A DNA stretch of 6,734 nt from Burkholderiales bacterium (GTDB lineage Bacteria > Pseudomonadota > Gammaproteobacteria > Burkholderiales > Usitatibacteraceae): positions 1 through 6,734 of the forward strand of contig JAICTR010000168.1 in NCBI GenBank assembly GCA_025936275.1, written 5' to 3'. Numbering within the stretch: position 1 is the stretch's first letter; every line of letters begins with the position of its first letter. The notes under the pieces were generated by a model that was not told where the DNA came from, did no database searches, and was given only the letters and a program-made list of their open reading frames with translations. Shown here piece by piece: positions 5,196 through 6,734 of this stretch. A program made the translations under genes and the position numbers.

Positions 5196-6734
5196 ATCCG
5201 GCGCTGCTCGCGCTGGTGCTGCGCGGCGCGCTTTCCGCGAGCGCGCTTCGCACCGCGCTCACGGTGCTCTCCATCGCGTTCGGCGTGGCGCTCGCCGGCG
5301 CGGTGCACACGGTGCACAGCTCGGCGCTCGCGGAAGCGGCGCGCTCCGCGCGCGCGCTCGCCGGCACGGCGGACCTCGAGGTGCGCGGACCGCTGAGCGG
5401 ATTCGACGAGCGCGTGTTCGAGCGCGCGGCGCGGCTTCGCGGCGTGAAAGCGGCGAGCCCGGTGGTGGAAGTCGACGCGGCGATCCCGGGCGAAGGCGCG
5501 ATCCGCGTGCTCGGCATCGATCCGATGCGCGCGATGCGGCTGCAACCGGCGTTCGTCGCGAATGGCGCGAGCACCGGGCTGCCGGGCGCCGCGCGGCTCC
5601 TCGCCGGGAAGAGCGCGTGGCTCTCGCCGGCCGCCGCGGCGCGCCTCGGCCTCGCCGAAGGCGCGACGCTGCGCCTCCTGGCGGGTAGCGCCGAGCACGA
5701 TTTCCGGATCGCGGGCGTGCTCGAGGGACTGCGCGACGCGGGCGACCTCGCGGTGATCGACATCGCCGCCGCGCAGCAGGCGTTCTCGCGCCTGGGCCGG
5801 CTCTCGCGCATCGACCTGCGCCTCGCGCCGGGCGCCGATCCCGCGCGCGTGCGCCACGAGCTCGCCGCGCTCGTGCCGCCCGGCGTGACCATCGCCACAC
5901 CCGATGCCGCCTCGGATCGCGCCGCCGCCATCTCGCGCGCCTATCGCGTGAACCTCGATGCCCTCGCGTTGGTCGCGCTCGCCACCGGCGCCTTCCTCGT
6001 CTTCTCCACGCTCGCGCTCGCGGCCGCGCGCCGGCGCCGCGAATTCGCGCTGCTGCGCGCGCTCGGGGTCACGCGCCGCGGCCTTCGCCTGCAGCTCGCG
6101 CTCGAAGGCGCGATCCTCGGCGGCACCGGGGCGGCGATCGGCACCGCGCTCGGCATCGTCGCGAGCCGCGCCCTCCTCGCCCGCGTCGGTGCGGACCTGG
6201 GGGCGGGCTTCTTCGGCGGCGAGGCGACCTCGTTCGCACCGGACCCGCGCGCGCTCGCCGCGATCGCGCTCGGCGCCATCGCGCTCTCGATCTTCGCGGC
6301 GTTGCGCGTGGCCCGCGCGGTGGAGCTTATCCCCGTCGCCGAAGGATTGCGCGATCGCGCGATCGACCTTCCCGCCTCGCGCGGCACCGCATGGCATGCC
6401 GCGGCGTTCGTGCTCGCGGGCGTGCCGCTGCTCTTCGCGCCGCCGCTGGCGGGACTCCCGCTCGGCGGCTACGCCGCGATCGCCGCGTGGCTCGTCGCGG
6501 CCGTGCTCGCGGTGGGCCCGCTGTGCCGAGCCCTGCTGCGCCGCTTGCGCTCTTCATCGCCGATCGTCGAGCTCGCGCTCGCCGAGGTGCGGCAACTGCC
6601 CGGCCATCTCGCGGCGAGCATCGCCGGCATCGTGGTGAGCGCATCGCTCTGCGTCGCCATGGCGATCCTGGTGTTCTCGTTTCGCGCGTCCGTCGAGGAT
6701 TGGCTGGGCGGCATCGTGGGCGCGGACCTCTACC
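5192..6734 (+). CDS. FtsX/MacB-type ABC transporter permease, 3' truncated by the window edge
   Basis: Starts with GTG at 5192 in a GTGA overlap with the ATPase stop, with a GAGG ribosome binding site at 5181-5184. The frame stays open for 514 codons to the window end. Layout: a membrane segment at about 19-38, a periplasmic domain to about 250, and then a typical FtsX domain with membrane segments at about 255-278, 304-324 and 355-373. The coupling helix RREFALLRALGV (282-293) and Glu305 match the FtsX pattern. The motif ARAVELIPVAEGLR ends the first half. A second block begins with two hydrophobic stretches (about 401-450), then VELALAEVRQLPGHLAASIAGIVVSASL and GADLY, which looks like the start of a second repeat. 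This suggests a double-FtsX protein of roughly 800 residues or more, as in AttF/AttG-like or COG0577 exporters. The sequence is unusually rich in Ala, Arg and Leu. Substrate unknown. Confidence 0.9.
   Translation, partial: MNPALLALVLRGALSASALRTALTVLSIAFGVALAGAVHTVHSSALAEAARSARALAGTADLEVRGPLSGFDERVFERAARLRGVKAASPVVEVDAAIPGEGAIRVLGIDPMRAMRLQPAFVANGASTGLPGAARLLAGKSAWLSPAAAARLGLAEGATLRLLAGSAEHDFRIAGVLEGLRDAGDLAVIDIAAAQQAFSRLGRLSRIDLRLAPGADPARVRHELAALVPPGVTIATPDAASDRAAAISRAYRVNLDALALVALATGAFLVFSTLALAAARRRREFALLRALGVTRRGLRLQLALEGAILGGTGAAIGTALGIVASRALLARVGADLGAGFFGGEATSFAPDPRALAAIALGAIALSIFAALRVARAVELIPVAEGLRDRAIDLPASRGTAWHAAAFVLAGVPLLFAPPLAGLPLGGYAAIAAWLVAAVLAVGPLCRALLRRLRSSSPIVELALAEVRQLPGHLAASIAGIVVSASLCVAMAILVFSFRASVEDWLGGIVGADLY

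Noticed and set aside
6346..6367. Palindromic GCGATCGC-like repeats, also seen elsewhere in the window
   Set aside because: They lie in coding frames and follow from frequent Arg-Asp, Ala-Ile and Asp-Arg codon pairs in GC-rich DNA; no spacing or array structure is seen.
4436..6397. 653-codon minus-strand open frame antisense to the ABC genes
   Set aside because: Low-complexity Arg/Ala/Glu-rich composition with no motif, opposite two genes with clear catalytic or structural motifs; expected from codon bias.

Overview
The window is G+C-rich, densely packed bacterial DNA. Protein families, the four-base gene overlaps and the trxC / ETF-QO pair suggest a proteobacterium, most likely a betaproteobacterium or close relative; this is inferred from family character, not from any marker gene. 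No rRNA, tRNA, CRISPR array, transposase or phage gene is visible, and no stretch over 300 bases lacks a gene.

Layout. (1) 1-1249, plus strand: a tight run of three overlapping genes, namely the 3' part of NAD(P)H-hydrate dehydratase (nnrD), the fluoride channel crcB, and a DUF190 PII-like small protein. (2) 1252-1271: a short GC-rich inverted repeat between convergent genes, a probable bidirectional terminator. (3) 1273-1707, minus strand: thioredoxin 2 (trxC) with its N-terminal zinc-type cysteine pairs. (4) 1708-1769: divergent intergenic region with a good extended -10 promoter facing right. (5) 1770-3413, plus strand: electron transfer flavoprotein-ubiquinone oxidoreductase (ETF-QO), full length in alignment and frame but split by one in-frame TAG at codon 283. 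(6) 3438-3869: a two-CBS-domain protein with an ideal ribosome binding site. (7) 3870-3951: a gap holding a 16-bp imperfect hairpin. (8) 3952-4518: a DUF4337 membrane protein. (9) 4533 to the window end: an ABC ATPase and an FtsX/MacB-type permease overlapping by four bases; the permease runs off the end.

Working together. nnrD repairs damaged nicotinamide cofactors, CrcB removes fluoride, and the DUF190 protein may be a partner or sensor for CrcB. TrxC handles disulfide and oxidative stress. ETF-QO would pass electrons from fatty-acid and amino-acid dehydrogenases to ubiquinone. The final ABC pair looks like a LolCDE/MacB/Att-type exporter that moves lipids, lipoproteins or small molecules mechanically across the envelope.

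I see no clear new defence or mobile system. The strongest oddity is the amber codon in an otherwise intact ETF-QO gene. The 3892-3932 hairpin, the crcB-DUF190 pairing and the DUF4337-ABC cluster come next.
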